64,000 bases of DNA from Antedon bifida (GCA_963402885.1 OY727093.1:29821409-29885408), one strand, 5' to 3'; shown: positions 50,084-62,922, counted from the first letter of the stretch. The notes: generated from the sequence alone by a model not told the origin. Numbers and translations: made by a program.

Positions 50084-53000
50084 TTATGTCATTAGCTTTG
50101 TTCTGGTTTGTCTTGGATACTCCACAAACATTTTAAAATCCTTGTGGCGACTTTCTTTTGAATCCGTTGGCGACAGCGACGAGTCCAAACTCGGAGGAAG
50201 CTCATTATATTCGGTTAATATTGATGCGCTTGAGAGATTACACGGGGTAGGTATTTGTGTTCTTTGCGTTATTCTCATTTGAGCTCTCTCTGCAGATCCT
50301 CGTTGCCCAACTGATCTGAAACTTGACTGCGTGGATAGTTGTGAGTCTCGGCCAGAATTTCTAGCAGAAATGTTATCAGCATATTGCGAAGGTAGTCTAT
50401 TAATAGAGCTGTTTGAAGTGTTATTATCTAACAATTTATTATCACGCTGTTTTGATTGTAATGAATTAGAATAGTAAGTCTTATCTTTCCGATTGTCTGA
50501 ACTACTAGATTGTCCTTTCTCATGATATTGTCTTCTTGAACGAACTGTTATATTTTCACCAGATTTACTTTGATCCGTATGATGACTTCTGGTGTTAAAA
50601 GACTTGATTGTCTCAGGAACACCAGCTTTTTGTGGTGAGGATGACATTGGTTTTTCGGGCATTGGGTTAAATTCTCTTGGGGACATTGACAAGGACTCTA
50701 AACTGCCAAAATTGATATCACTCCTGTTTTTCTCTAATGAAGAATTTTTAGACGATTGAAGATGTCTTCTAGAATCTGTTGGATCAGATCTACGATGATT
50801 AAGCTCGCTCTCTGTGTCCAAAAAGCTGCTAAGACTAGACTCACTGCTCCACTGTTTCTTTAAGTTAACAAGAGGTCTAGAAGATGCTTTTGAATCGTGC
50901 TGATCTGCAATTGATGTCATCTGATCAGATTTTGAGGATGGTATTTCATAGTGGTGCTTCTCCAGACTTCTTGTGACCCCTTCAGGATGTAAGTTTAAAC
51001 CGTTTGTTTGTTGTGCTCTTTCTGGTGATAACTCCAGCGCGCTAGCCATGGCTGCCAGTTTGTTTGCCGTGCTTAGCATGGTTCCTGCACCATTGCTGAA
51101 AATAAATAAAAATAAACTTAATATTACTCTATTATTAGTTAGATGTTTTACTACTCTGACACAGAACATAACAAGTAATTCTCGGATGGACCCTGACTTC
51201 TAGATCACTACTCTAGACCACCGAGGTTGGAAAAGTAACTTGACTAAGCATTTATCATATTATATGTGTGGTAATATGACCTGACCTTACCTTTGACCTT
51301 TTCTGTCATCTTCAAGAAGCTGTTGCAAACATTGCAGATAATACTTGCGAAGTTTCTTGGCCGTTGCGTGCCGTTCTTTGATGACCTCTTTGCGCACTGT
51401 TTCACGACACTGCTCCCGTGTCTTCTCTACATGTTGTAAAACATCATCTGATGTACAAAAGTAATGATAATTTTACGGTCAATTTTGAATGCATCGGGTC
51501 AAGGGTCAACATGTTTTTTGGATAAGCAATTCATGTCAACATACCTTTTATTTTGTTTACTGTTGCCAAGTAATGTGAACGGAGTTCTTGGAGTCCGTCT
51601 GTTGCATCAGAAGGTGTATTCATTGTTTGCGTCTAAAATTGTAATAAATAACAAATACATTAGTTTCTCCTAAAGCTCTTTCTATACTATCAAACTTTAT
51701 GTGACAAAAAATGTGATGTGCCCAAATGTGGACAAGATGACGTCATATCAGTACCATATTTGAGTACATCGCACTTTTTTGCCACATAAAGTTTGATAGT
51801 GTAGACAGAGCTTAAGTTTTATATATGATATAAGTCAAGATAATAATAAGTCAATTGAGGATGGGGGGAATTAGTCCACCACTTCGTTTTACCATTTTTA
51901 GGCCCTGAGCTCCTCTACCCCTTGTTTGATAGTGTAGATAGAGCTTAAGATAAATTGTGTTTTAATTGATTATAAAATAAAATCATAACAAAAACCCAAA
52001 AAATAAATACAATAAACTAACCTGAATACTGTTGTTGGAAACCTTAACTTGCTCCAAACGCCATCGTTTACGTTCTTGAGTATGTTTTTTCTCTTGTGTG
52101 TCTATAGCAACTGTATGTCTTCGTTGTAATTCGGCCATTTTAGCTTGCATGGTCTCCATAGCAACTGATCCCTCACTTCTTAGCTGATCTTTTAGATGTT
52201 CTAACTCTTTGTTCATAGTGTACTCTGTCTGTTCTAACTCCTTTTCTGTCATTTTAAGCTTTCGCTGCAATCGTTGTCGTTCCAACTGTGCTTTTTCAAT
52301 TAGTTTGTTATGCTCTCTTGTAAACTTTCTTTTATAACTTTCTACCTTCTCTTCCATCCTTTGTTTTGATTCCTCCGCTTCTTCTAATTTCAGAAGAAGT
52401 CTGTGTTTCTCTTCTTCCCAAGTGTCGTGTGCTAGGTTTGTTTTTCTTGAAGCATCATTATGATTCTAAGATGAAAATTTGAAAACATACATGAACACAC
52501 TTAAATAAAATATATTTTCGACATTGAATAAAAGAAAAACTCTAGTTAGTGCTTAGTGCTCGTTGAAGGGATCAGCGTAATTCAATTTTGAGTATGATGC
52601 TGGACTATGTTCTATCAGTCCAAACTATTCAAGCATGTAGGGCAATATATTAAAAACTTATTAAACTGAATTTACCTTATTCCATTCTTTCTGAGTTTCT
52701 TCTTGTTGTTTGATAATTCTTTCTTTCTCTTTTTCAAGAGCATTCAATTGATCAGTATACCTCTCTTCTAATTCTTGCCTTTCCTATTATTGAAAAACAC
52801 ATTTGAATAATGTGATGTCATATCACTACCATTTTTAAGCATATCACTATCATATTTGTGAACATCACACATTTTTTGTTAAACTAGTTTGATAGTGTAG
52901 ACAGAGCTTTATAAAAAATGTATGCTGTCTTTCACACAACCATCTGACTCTCACCTTTTGCCACCTAGCCTGCTCTTCATTAACCTTTTCTTCAACAGCA

Positions 53001-56000
53001 TCTCGTTTACTAACACTCCATTCTTCTAAAAGTTTAGTTCTCAACTTTGCTTCAGAAATACTGTGTTCAAGATCCCTTTGTTTTAATATTTTTGTCTGAA
53101 AACAAACAAAAATCAATCAATCACCACCTGGTGGATTAAAAATGGATTTAAATGGATACAGTAGCACTTATTAAGGTATAAAGATATAAAAAAGGTATAA
53201 AGAATAATAGACACCAAATACAAGAGAGAAAAATCATCAAACACTACCTTCTCATTATCAAATGCCTCTCTTGCTGATTTTAGAGCTTCCATAAGAACAA
53301 CTTTCTGTTCTTCTAAAGTCATCTGGAGACTATCATCAGTATCTCTCCTAAGTCTATCCAGTGCATCCTGCTTTTCCTGATCTTTCCTCCTCTCCAGTGC
53401 TTCCATTTCCTGGTATTTCTTTTCCTCCAACACCTCCATTTCTCGTTTCCAGGATGTCTGTAGCTGTGACAACCGTCTGGAACTGTCCCTTGACCCATGA
53501 AGTTTTTCAATTTCTTGACTCCACTCAACTTTGGCTGACATCACTGCATCTTTGATTTTCGTTTGGACGTCTGAACTTTCTAGAATGCTTTCTCGTTCTT
53601 TCTCTAAGGCACTTGCGACTAGTTCTTTGAGAGTGATCTCCTGTTTGGCCTGCCATTCAGATTCTCCTCTAGACAATGCTGCCCTCACTGCAGATTCAAT
53701 CTCATCAGCATGAGTTGTCTTCAAAAGACCTTTTTCTTGAGAAAGTTTCTGCTTATATTCTTCAATCACTTCTTTTCTTACTGAAGTAACTTTATCTTCT
53801 AGGTTTTTGTTGACTTCAGCCTCAAGCCTAGCCTCCCATTCAGCTTCGACTGCTTTTGTTGCACTCTCTCTGGCCTGTTTCTGAGCTGACAACATCCAAT
53901 CAGCCTTTGCAATAGATAGCTAACAAAGACAAAAGTAAAAATTAAAACAAAGGCACAATATTTATTCTGTCATTATTTTTAACTTTGTAGTTGTAGTAAC
54001 ATTGGAGCCGATTTTCCACTATGCAAATTTGTTTGCACAAATCGAAAGTGTCAGCTTATAAGCATGCATAGAGAGGGATTTGGAAGATGGAAACATGAAT
54101 ATGCATGCGTATAAGCTGATACTTTCAATTAGCGCAAACAAATTCGCCTAGTGGAAAATTAGCTTTACTTGTGGAAAAAAGTTCCAGAAGTTTTAATCTA
54201 ACCAAAACCACAACAGAACTATTCCAATGAGTAACCCATCTACATGTCTAAACAATATGATTTTCACTGTATGAGGGTGTGGTTATTTCATTACAAATAT
54301 TTCTTACCTTTTCTTCTACCAATTGTTCAACTTCCTCATCCTTCTCTTCCATAATCTTTTTCCGCGAGATTGCCAAAGCAACACGATTGTCAGTTTCCAA
54401 AGAATTTTTTATATTATTCAATTTCTCTTCATTGTGTTTTTCAAGTTCTTCAATTGTCTAAAAAAATGAAAGATGAATTCAATATTTAAAATATTATTTA
54501 TAGAAGAGAAAGAGTTACAGGCTACTGAATGGCGTTGTAGCTTGGTTGTTGAGATACTCGTCTAAATATCCCAGGATCATGGGTTCAAATCCTGTCAGAT
54601 AAAGACTTTGTTTAAAAAGGACAATGAATGAACACACTTTATGCCCAAATATGGTAGTGATATGCCCAAATATGGTAGTGATATGCCCAAATATGGTAGT
54701 GATATGACATCATCATGTACATATATGGGCACATCACATTTTTTTGTCACATAAAGTTTGATAGTGTAGACAAAGATTTAGAAAGATGCCTAAATTGAAA
54801 AAAGTAATATGACAACACAACAATTTTGTTTTACCTGCTTTAACTGTCTTTCTGCATTTTCTGTCATCTTTGATCGTACAGTATCTTCAATTTTATTTTT
54901 CTCCTCACAGACTTTGACATAAAGATCCTTGACTTCATCTAATTCTTTGACTATTCCATCATTATCTTCTCTGAAAAGAAAAAAAAAAACGGTTTCAAAA
55001 TGAAGCAGTATAAATTCAATGTTGTTAAAAGTAAACAAAAACTAATATAAAAAAATGAATTCTATGTTTAATACTCACTTGAGTTGTTGAAGACGATGTT
55101 CATACGCTTCTTTGAGGGTTACTTTCTCATCTTCCCATTCTCTCACCATCTCTTGTCGTAGGTTTTTGGATGAGTCCTCATGAAGTTGAAGAACAGCTGT
55201 ACGACATCTACGAAGAATGGCATAAGATTGTAATAGAAATTGTAAGATGTGTCACATTTTGTTTCACATAAAGTTTGATAGTGTAGACAGAGCTTAAAGC
55301 ATTACCTGTCAACAGCCGTTTTGCTATCTTCATCATGCTGCGTAATCATCTCAGACATCTGAATCTTCAGTTCTGCATTCTTCTCTGACAACTTTTCTGT
55401 TTTCTTCTCCAGTTCTTGCAAAGATGATTTTAGCTTCTATAAAGAAAAACAATTTCTAATAATAATAATAAATATTATTATTAGTTATTCGCACTTTACT
55501 TACTATATATAATTTATATTCTTCATGAATATGACGTTCATGTAGCATTTGTTGTACAGATAACTAATTCGTCAAATATAATTTGCACTTTATGCTCATG
55601 GGTCGTTTTGGGAGAGTTAATTTCACTGTATATACTGTAATAGAGTATATTTTCACATTCTGCTTTAAGGAATAAACGCATCTGTATTTGTATATAAATA
55701 ATTAGAACTAACAGCGTTTTCTTCTCTGAGTTGAGCACACTTTTCTTTAGTTTGAATTAGCTCAGAACGTAGATTTTCAGTTTGAACACGGCTTCCATCA
55801 TTCGGTTTATCTTGAGATTCAAATATCCTTAGTTTAATCTGAAATCAAACAAATCATAGTTTGATTATAAATAGAATTTAATTTTTGTCTGTACTCCATG
55901 TTTGATGACAGCACTGACTCTCTGTGTATAAGACTAATAATAGCTTATTAAGTCTTTTGGTAGCAAATAAAGCAAAATAGTTTACTACATTACCCTACAG

Positions 56001-59000
56001 GTCAGCACCTTATCTAAAGCTCTGTCTACACTGTCAAACTAGTTTGACAAAAAAAAAGTGTAATGTGCCCAATTATGGTAGTGATATGCCCAAATATGGT
56101 AGTGCTATGACATCATCATGTCCATATATGGGCACATCATATTTTGTTGTCACATAAAGTTTGATAGTGTAGACAGATCTTAAAACTAAAACAAGGTGAC
56201 GTTTAACACGATTTATTAAACAATTACCTCTTTGTCTTTTAGTTCGGTTTCCATCTCAATAATATTTTTCTTCACGTTCACCAATTCTTCTTTGACACCT
56301 TTCAGTTCATTCTGTAATCGTGTCACTTGACCTCGCTTTGACCTATTACTGGTCAATGACCTCTCAAGTTCTGTTTTTAAACCAGATAGTAAGTCATCAG
56401 GTGCCAGCTTAGATGACCTGAGAAAATGAGATAAAATAAAATAATATATGATACACTGTACACATATAACTATATGAAACATTTGTGAAAAAAAAATTGT
56501 TAGCATTCAACAACAAAATTTGAACACATACTGCAACAATTTAGGAGTTTTCCAGTTTTCTTTTGCAAGATTGCGTTGAATGTACGAGTCACCAGCAGAA
56601 CCATTAGGAGACTTGGAAGGACCAACCCCAAGACCAGCAGCAGCTTCATACATCCTTAACTCCTCTTTGACATCACCCAGTTCATCTTGCAGAGCTTGGC
56701 ACATGTTCTCTGTGATGGTCTTGGATGATATGGCTTTCTGCAGATGTAGCTTCAGTTGTCCAATCTCTTGCACAGAACCTAGTACAGAAAGTAGTTATTT
56801 GTTTTTTGTTTTTTTTTCATATAGGCAAATTGCCAAGGATAACCATAAGCGAATTCATTCACTATCCTTTTAAAGGTGGCAATCCTGTTCACAAGCCAAA
56901 CATATACACAAGATGCTCTACATAAACAGTAATTTATCATTTGAAAAAATCCTGACATATGACAGGACTTGAACCCAAGACCCTTGGATTGATAGCCAAG
57001 CATCATAACCATCAGGCCACAACTCTGAATTTGTCGTATGTAATAAATCTATATTTTAGATTAATCCTAACAAAATTTAGATTCCTAACCCTACTGAGTG
57101 AATAAACAAACACAATATTACAAATACCAGTGTCCAAAAGATCTCTGCACTGTCTTTGGGTTTCATCCAGCTTCCTGGTGAGTGAGCCGATTGTCTCCGT
57201 CATTTCCAACTTTTCTCTGTTTTGATCTCGTTTTAGCTGACCTAACACTTCTTTTTGGGATGATAGTTCACTCTCCTGTTTAAGAACAAAATTAAATATT
57301 AGTAAAACGTATTGGAGACCACCGAAAAAGAAATAAAACCAAATAAAAATATGCTGTTTTATTACCTTTTCCTGTAAGTATGCGTTCAGTTTGTCCAGTT
57401 TTGTTTCAAATTCATAAACTTCTTGTTGTTGCCTTCTTTGCAACTCAGCCAATTGAGCGTCATACCGATCATGTGACCTGGCGATTGTCTGTGATTTGTT
57501 AAGTTGAATGAGTTGATGGTTCAAAGCCACGTTGTTGCCTTTTAGTTCTTCTAAATCATTTGCAAGCTATAAAAAAAGCACAAAAAGTATAAAATAAGTA
57601 AAGAAATTTACATTTGGGAAATACACCAATATGCTTTATCAATTATATAAGGTTAGGTTAGGTTATTTTTTTGTAGAGTAACTAACTAAAGTATACTATG
57701 TTACAAAACAAACATTAATTTAAACATTTAGATCTCCTGATACAAATACAAAGAAAAGATATATATACAAAGCAAATCAATAATTCAACATGTTAAAGAT
57801 ATATTGTCCCCCTAAACATTAAAAAAAAAAATTTTTCTTTTAATATGCCATTTTAATGTCACGCAATAGTTATTCACTTTGATCAAAAACAGGATCGCAA
57901 AAAATAATATTTACCCAAAAAAAAAGCTTAAATTGTCTGGTTTGGTTAATATTAACTGTTTCTTTTGTCTTTTTATAAGTGAAATAATGACTTGTTTGGT
58001 CTTTTTTTTACAGAAGTGAATAATTTTATAAAAACTGCAAAATGGCCTATTTAAAGTCTGATTTTATTAATCTTCATTTTTCATGTTTTTGGGGACAATA
58101 CATCTTTAAATAAAATAATCAAAATCAATTAAGCTAACTGTTCCTACTTGTTGTTTGCTTGCCATAAGCTCCTGTATGTTCTCTTCATATGTGTTTAATG
58201 TCTGTTTCATGTTCTTGCTATCATGAACACATTTCTGAAGTTGTTCTTTGTTTTGCTTTAGATCTAAATTCAAGCGGGACTTCTCACCTAATAAATAGAC
58301 AATAATAATAATAACCAGAACCATGGAGCGAGTGAGCGATGTTATGGCTACATAATTACAGTTCCACTGTCTTAACTGCTCGGCCACTCACTCGCTAAAT
58401 TATTATAAGAAAGATGCATTGACTTAGGTCTATCACATAGGTTGTATTTTTGAGTATCAATTACAGATAGAGAAGCAACTACCTTACAATCTGAATAGAA
58501 TTCAACTAGAGAAAGGGTTTAGAGGATACAGTCAACTGTACAGTTAAACTGAAACTCTCCCAAATCAGAAGTTTCTCGAGGTTCAAATAGTACCAAATTC
58601 TTATTTATTTAAAAACCATTAACACACTTGGAATAACAGAATTTCTACAACATCAGCCATATTAAGCAAGCCGAATGGTGTCCAGTATTGAGAGAACTGA
58701 CTGCAAAAGATGCAGGATGATGAAATGACCAGTAAGAACTTCCAGCCATAGGCTGCTAAAACGATCATAACCAAAAGCTTATTCTCACCATCAGCTATAG
58801 CAAGTTGATGATTTAGCACTCGTGTTTGCCTAGCCCCTTCCTCTGTCACTTGCTTCAGTTTCTGACGCAACTCCTCAAGTTCTCTGCCTCTTGCTTTGTA
58901 TAAGATCTGTAGCTGGCCTAGTTGCCTTGTATCATTACTACCACCTGTGTAACAAATTTAGCTCATTTACATAAAGGCAGAAGTATGTCATCAGAATGCA

Positions 59001-61048
59001 TAGCAAAACAATTAACATGAACTACTGTATTGATTGATTACTTTATTTCAGAATAAAAATTCCGTATTTTACAACAAATAATAAAAACTGGAAAATCACA
59101 CTAAAATAGGATTTTCACCCAATTAGTGAAGAGATTTGAAGATTTAAAAATACCTTGATTCATGAATTGCTGTAACCTGATCTCCTCTTCTTGTACACTA
59201 TTTACACCCCCATTTTCAGAATGGACTTGTCCATTGTGATCAGCATAGTTCTGTGGGTAGTTTTCTTCTTGATGTGGTTTATATTGCACATGTTGGGTAT
59301 ACGTTTGTTGTCTCATGTAATCATCTGATAACTTATTATGTGGTTCGTAATATTGTCCATTTTTTACCCACGTGTCCACATTTTTCCCTGTTTTACCGTT
59401 CCAATCCGGATGTTGCATGTTATTGTGTGCAAACTCTCCATTAGCGTTATCATTTTTCTGAACATCTTGCTCGTGTTCCTGTGTCGCACGATAGTGAAAC
59501 TTGTGGTGAAACTCGGGTTGTTCACTATGTTCATTTGTATACTGTTGTTCGTGATGGTTGGCAAAGTTGTTGCCAAAGTGATGATTGTCGTGGTAGCCAT
59601 TTTGAACCGGTCGGCTTAGGTCTCCTGATTCTGTGTCGCTTTCTTCAAAATGATCAGGTGTATCAGGCTATAATTATAAATAACAATTTGAATTGAATAC
59701 TTTGAATTTGTTATTTATTTTATTTATACTTAGCAACCTCTTCAGTCAAAGACTGGTCTCTCAGAGGGCCCAGTTATGATCAGTGGCTGTGAGTGACAGT
59801 GTGTGTGTACTAGTACATCGGGGTAACCCCCTACTCGTCTGTGTGTGTACTAGTACATCGGGGTAACCCCCTACTCGTCTGTGTGTGTACTAGTACATCG
59901 GGGTAACCCCCTAATCGTCTCGAAAGATGTACTAGGTTCTTTAAAGTGAACATGAGGTAGATGTGTGCACTGGACCTACAGTTTATAGTCCTCATCAGAG
60001 AAGTAGTTGATTACTTATCTCATGCTGTTACACTCATCAAGTTTAGAATTTTGTGCAATGCAAGGAGGTGAATGTTTGAAAAACCAACCTGTGATGTGAG
60101 TCATACAATGTCTCTCTCAAAGACCAAATTCTGAACACCATATATATTATTATTATTACATTATTTGTATAATATCTAATGATCACAAGTGACCAACCTG
60201 ATGTAACCTATAGTCTTGTGTCGGTGCTGGAGGTTTCAAAGAGGGCACCCCACTATCAAACGGAGTTGATGTATGGGTCAAAGGTTGAGTATGGGTCAAA
60301 GGTTGATTTTGATGATGCCATCCAAACTGTTGCCACATTAAGTTTCTAATGCAATAGAAAAACAAATTTTATTTACATTTTCTAAGTAAAAAATTAAAAT
60401 TGAGCGCTTGAAACCTTTAAATAAAAAAACCAAAATTGTTACTTTGAGTCACTAATATTATAGATTCAATGTATCTACCATACAGTATATGTGGTAGGTA
60501 CAATCAATATGGCATAACCTATAAAATGTATTTTATGTTTGCACTAATATAAGATAAACATAATTATCTCTAAGTACCACTGTACCAACATATGGCCAAT
60601 GTTTGATAACCATTTAGCCTACATTACAGTAGGTTGCTTTTAGTGGTTTTAGGCAAATAAGTACTGTGCAAGAATTTCAAATATAATTACCTACTACTCT
60701 TCGTTGTTGGCGATTCAAACCCGGAGGAATCACGTGACGAGAGAGATGAGCAATCATCAAGTAGATCATCTGGAAGTTCATTGGATAAGAGATCATGTAA
60801 CTGTAAAAGCAAAAAAAAAACAAAAACATAATAATAAAATAACAATAAAATCACCAAAAAATATCAATTCTTACCTTACAGTATGACTCCATTGTTGTCT
60901 TCTGTACTGTAAATAGTTACTTTGAACACCATTCTTGTCATTAAAACAAAACACCAATACAAACAACTTGTCTTACCTTGTGGAGAAGGTGCTCAATTTC
61001 CACGACATCCTCAACCGTGGGAGGATCGCTATCCAACTCACTAAACAT
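50084..61048 (-). CDS. CEP152: CEP152-like centrosomal scaffold (Asterless family), 22 exons
   Basis: Pericentriolar scaffold that, in other animals, recruits PLK4 to start centriole duplication. Exons in order: 60977-61048, 60691-60800, 60198-60345, 59154-59667, 58789-58944, 58148-58287, 57366-57566, 57128-57275, 56532-56778, 56228-56417, 55713-55838, 55306-55436, 55079-55207, 54835-54970, 54308-54457, 53248-53919, 52955-53095, 52676-52783, 52022-52465, 51545-51632, 51291-51447, 50084-51095; total 1739 residues. The N-terminus is acidic (LLSNELPDDLLDD), then Asn/His/Gln-rich to about 280. Coiled coil spans roughly 282-1400. Diagnostic blocks are GSVQEIGQLKLHLQKA, LGDVKEELRMYEAAAGLGV, ATAKKLRKYYLQCLQQLLED and MLSTANKLAAMASALEL. 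The last exon is a Ser-rich disordered tail. Acidic N-terminus fits the known PLK4-binding region. Internal divergence is high, so some exon edges are less certain. Confidence 0.9.
51674..51812. mobile_element. MITE family A, copy 22 (CEP152 intron)
   Basis: Intact ends with TAA on each side; starts 42 bases upstream (in plus coordinates) of exon 51545-51632's right edge. Confidence 0.86.
51813..51921. repeat. Repeat I following MITE A copy 22
   Basis: Counterpart of 35187-35290, here closed by a MITE right-end fragment at 51924-51945. Confidence 0.7.
51924..51945. mobile_element. MITE family A, copy 23, right-end fragment
   Basis: Only tttgatagtgtagatagagct followed by TAA remains, 112 bases beyond copy 22. 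Confidence 0.7.
52809..52908. mobile_element. MITE family A, copy 24, left-truncated (CEP152 intron)
   Basis: Begins at the core (tgtgatgtcatatcactacc), right terminus intact. It ends 47 bases short of exon 52955-53095. Confidence 0.8.
54006..54164. mobile_element. MITE family D, single copy (CEP152 intron)
   Basis: Inverted ends of about 60 bp: gattttccactatgcaaatt against its imperfect complement at 54105-54164, including gtttgcgc and cagcttat words. Confidence 0.8.
54527..54635 (+). mobile_element. tRNA-derived SINE head (CEP152 intron)
   Basis: gttgtagcttggttgttgag and B box gggttcaaatcc, then caattt-rich tail running into MITE copy 25. Confidence 0.7.
54638..54777. mobile_element. MITE family A, copy 25, with internal tandem expansion
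   Basis: Left terminus missing. The 20-bp unit gcccaaatatggtagtgata occurs three times in a row. Confidence 0.82.
55245..55294. mobile_element. MITE family A, copy 26, right-arm fragment
   Basis: Fifty bases of right arm ending gtagacagagct, 12 bases from the donor of the CEP152 exon at 55306. Confidence 0.78.
56018..56180. mobile_element. MITE family A, copy 27 (CEP152 intron)
   Basis: Intact; TAA on both sides; two internal 20-bp units. Confidence 0.87.
56822..57027 (-). mobile_element. tRNA-derived SINE, second subfamily (CEP152 intron)
   Basis: Collinear with 13597-13820; minus-strand B box gggttcaagtcc. Confidence 0.77.
57793..58109. mobile_element. MITE family F, copy 2 (CEP152 intron)
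   Basis: Inverted ends TTAAAGATATATTGTCCCCC and ggggacaatacatctttaa. AT-rich interior of about 280 bases. Confidence 0.82.
58311..58395 (-). mobile_element. SINE head fragment (CEP152 intron)
   Basis: accagaaccatggagcgagt and ctcggccactcactcgc relate it to the 16250 family; only the head is present. Confidence 0.55.
59728..60010 (-). mobile_element. SINE-like repeat with internal 40-bp tandem (CEP152 intron 3)
   Basis: Same family as 16250; contains the 3 x 40-bp array at 59801-59920. Confidence 0.72.
59801..59920. repeat. 40-bp tandem repeat, 3 units
   Basis: Unit gtgtgtgtactagtacatcg plus gggtaaccccctactcgtct, the first two identical. Local amplification inside a SINE-like repeat. Confidence 0.92.
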
Positions 61049-62227
61049 ACTGACCTGTCTTACCGACCATTGGGCTTTTAGAGCAACGATTTGTCATGTT
61101 ATGAGATGTGTAGGTCTGTTTAGTAGAGTAATTAAATTCAGAGTCTTACAAACACACAAACATCTTGCTAGCTATGAATGAAAAAAAAGTTTTTTGAGGA
61201 CCAGAGTTTTATGTTAAGGTCAGAATTCGGACCAGTTGAATAAAAAATGTCCTTAAATATCTATTTAGTGGCGCCAATGATAAAACTATGCTGCCTAATG
61301 TACTCAGTAAATAGGTTCATAATCTCGTAATAGGAATTTTAATTGCTCATTTTATGGATTATAGGTTTGTGTACAAATATATCTTATCAGATTTTATGTG
61401 CAGCAAAACATGATAGTCTTAAAATAAACGTTGGGGATAAGAATTAATTACAGATCATGTGGCATAGGTCAGCTAGCCACTGTTGAAAATCAGAATAGAA
61501 GAATATGAACTTCAAACAATGTTGGTAACTGTTACCAAACGATGTAAAACAAATATTCAGGGATGGATACAAAAACAAATAAATACATAAACATTCTTGA
61601 ATGTTTGTTACAAAATATATCAATAAGAAAACATTTTAACGCTTCTAAATCTTATTTCTCAAATATTTAGAAAATTAAATGTGTTTACTCAACAAAAACA
61701 AAGAGATGGCAAAAGTAATTGGAAAAGGAAGGCTTAATTTGTCGCCTAAACAAAAAGAGTAACCTTTACCTTTTGTTTTCCAAACAATTAAAACTATAAT
61801 CTCTTCCTAGAACCCCTGCTAAAGTTAAACCTTTCCTAGAAATAACAATTGGGGCTTGCTGTGTCTATCATCATCTGACTTTAAGTTGTAATTATAGAGT
61901 ATTTATTGTAATAAAAGGTTCTGATCATTTTGAGTGATTGGCAGATGGGTGTTAGTACAAATCAATGGTTGATGAATTCATGTTGTGATAATGAAACCAG
62001 GCTTGTTCTAATTGCCAGCTATGCTTCGGTCAGTTTTTAAACTGACCACACTACTTGATCTTTTTATGACATTGGATTAGACATTGGGATGTTTAACTTG
62101 AACAAGAAACTTCATTTTGTTTCCTTGAGTAGCACTTCTATTAAAATATATTACTATGACTAAACTGTTAAAAAATATAATTTTTTTTCAATGTCAAACT
62201 TCTTTTGAAAAAAGAATCATATTTTGC

Positions 62228-62391
62228 CAGCACAATTTCATGTATGGCATGCAGCTTTGACCACGCAATTCCATGTATGGCACGTATCTTTGACAGCACA
62301 ATTCCATGTATGGCATGCATCTTTGACAGCACAATTCCATGTATGGCACGCAGTTTTGACAGCACAATTTCATGTATGGCACGCACTTTTT
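62228..62391. repeat. 33-bp tandem repeat, 5 units
   Basis: Unit cagcacaatttcatgtatgg followed by catgcagctttga; length divisible by three gives spurious frames on both strands. Confidence 0.93.
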
Positions 62392-62570
62392 AATACAGTA
62401 TTATCAGTATCAACCTATCAATTAATGTTAATTATGAATTTTAAAAGCCATAAAATATTTTAATTATCAACTATCACAAAACATGATGGCTGCAATAAAA
62501 ATTGGTTTTCAAACCAGCAAAAAATAAAAATAAACAACCAAAAAACAAATTAAAAACTTGTATTAATCAA

Positions 62571-62922
62571 TTAAAGATATATTGTCCCCCTAAAAAAATA
62601 TTTTTTTAAATTTTTTTGTTGAATATGTTATTTTAATATCACATAATAGTTATTCACTCTCACAAAAAATTGGGTCTGAAAAAAATAGATTTACCTGAGA
62701 AAAATGTAATTTAAAGCAAAAAATGGTCAAATTGTCTGGAAGACAATGAGTTTTTGGGTAATTTAACTGTTTATTTTGTCTTTTTATAGGTGAAATAATT
62801 TTTTTCACTCGTTTTTTTCTTATGGAAGTGAACAACTTCATTAAAACTGGAAAATGGCCTATTCAAAGTCTGATTTTAAAAATCTTTATTTTTCATGATT
62901 TTGGGGGACAATACATCTTTAA
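62571..62922. mobile_element. MITE family F, copy 3
   Basis: Same ends as the copy at 57793 and collinear interior (gttattcactctcacaaaaa, aaaatggcctattcaaagtc). Confidence 0.82.

Noticed and set aside
50079..50282. Plus-strand frame opposite the CEP152 last exon
   Set aside because: Antisense shadow of the Ser-rich CEP152 tail.
53361..53713. Plus-strand frames opposite CEP152 exon 16
   Set aside because: Complement of a coiled-coil exon with Glu/Lys bias; no homology.
22639..62391. CRISPR-like appearance of the regular repeats
   Set aside because: The arrays have no variable spacers, and the window is an animal genome.
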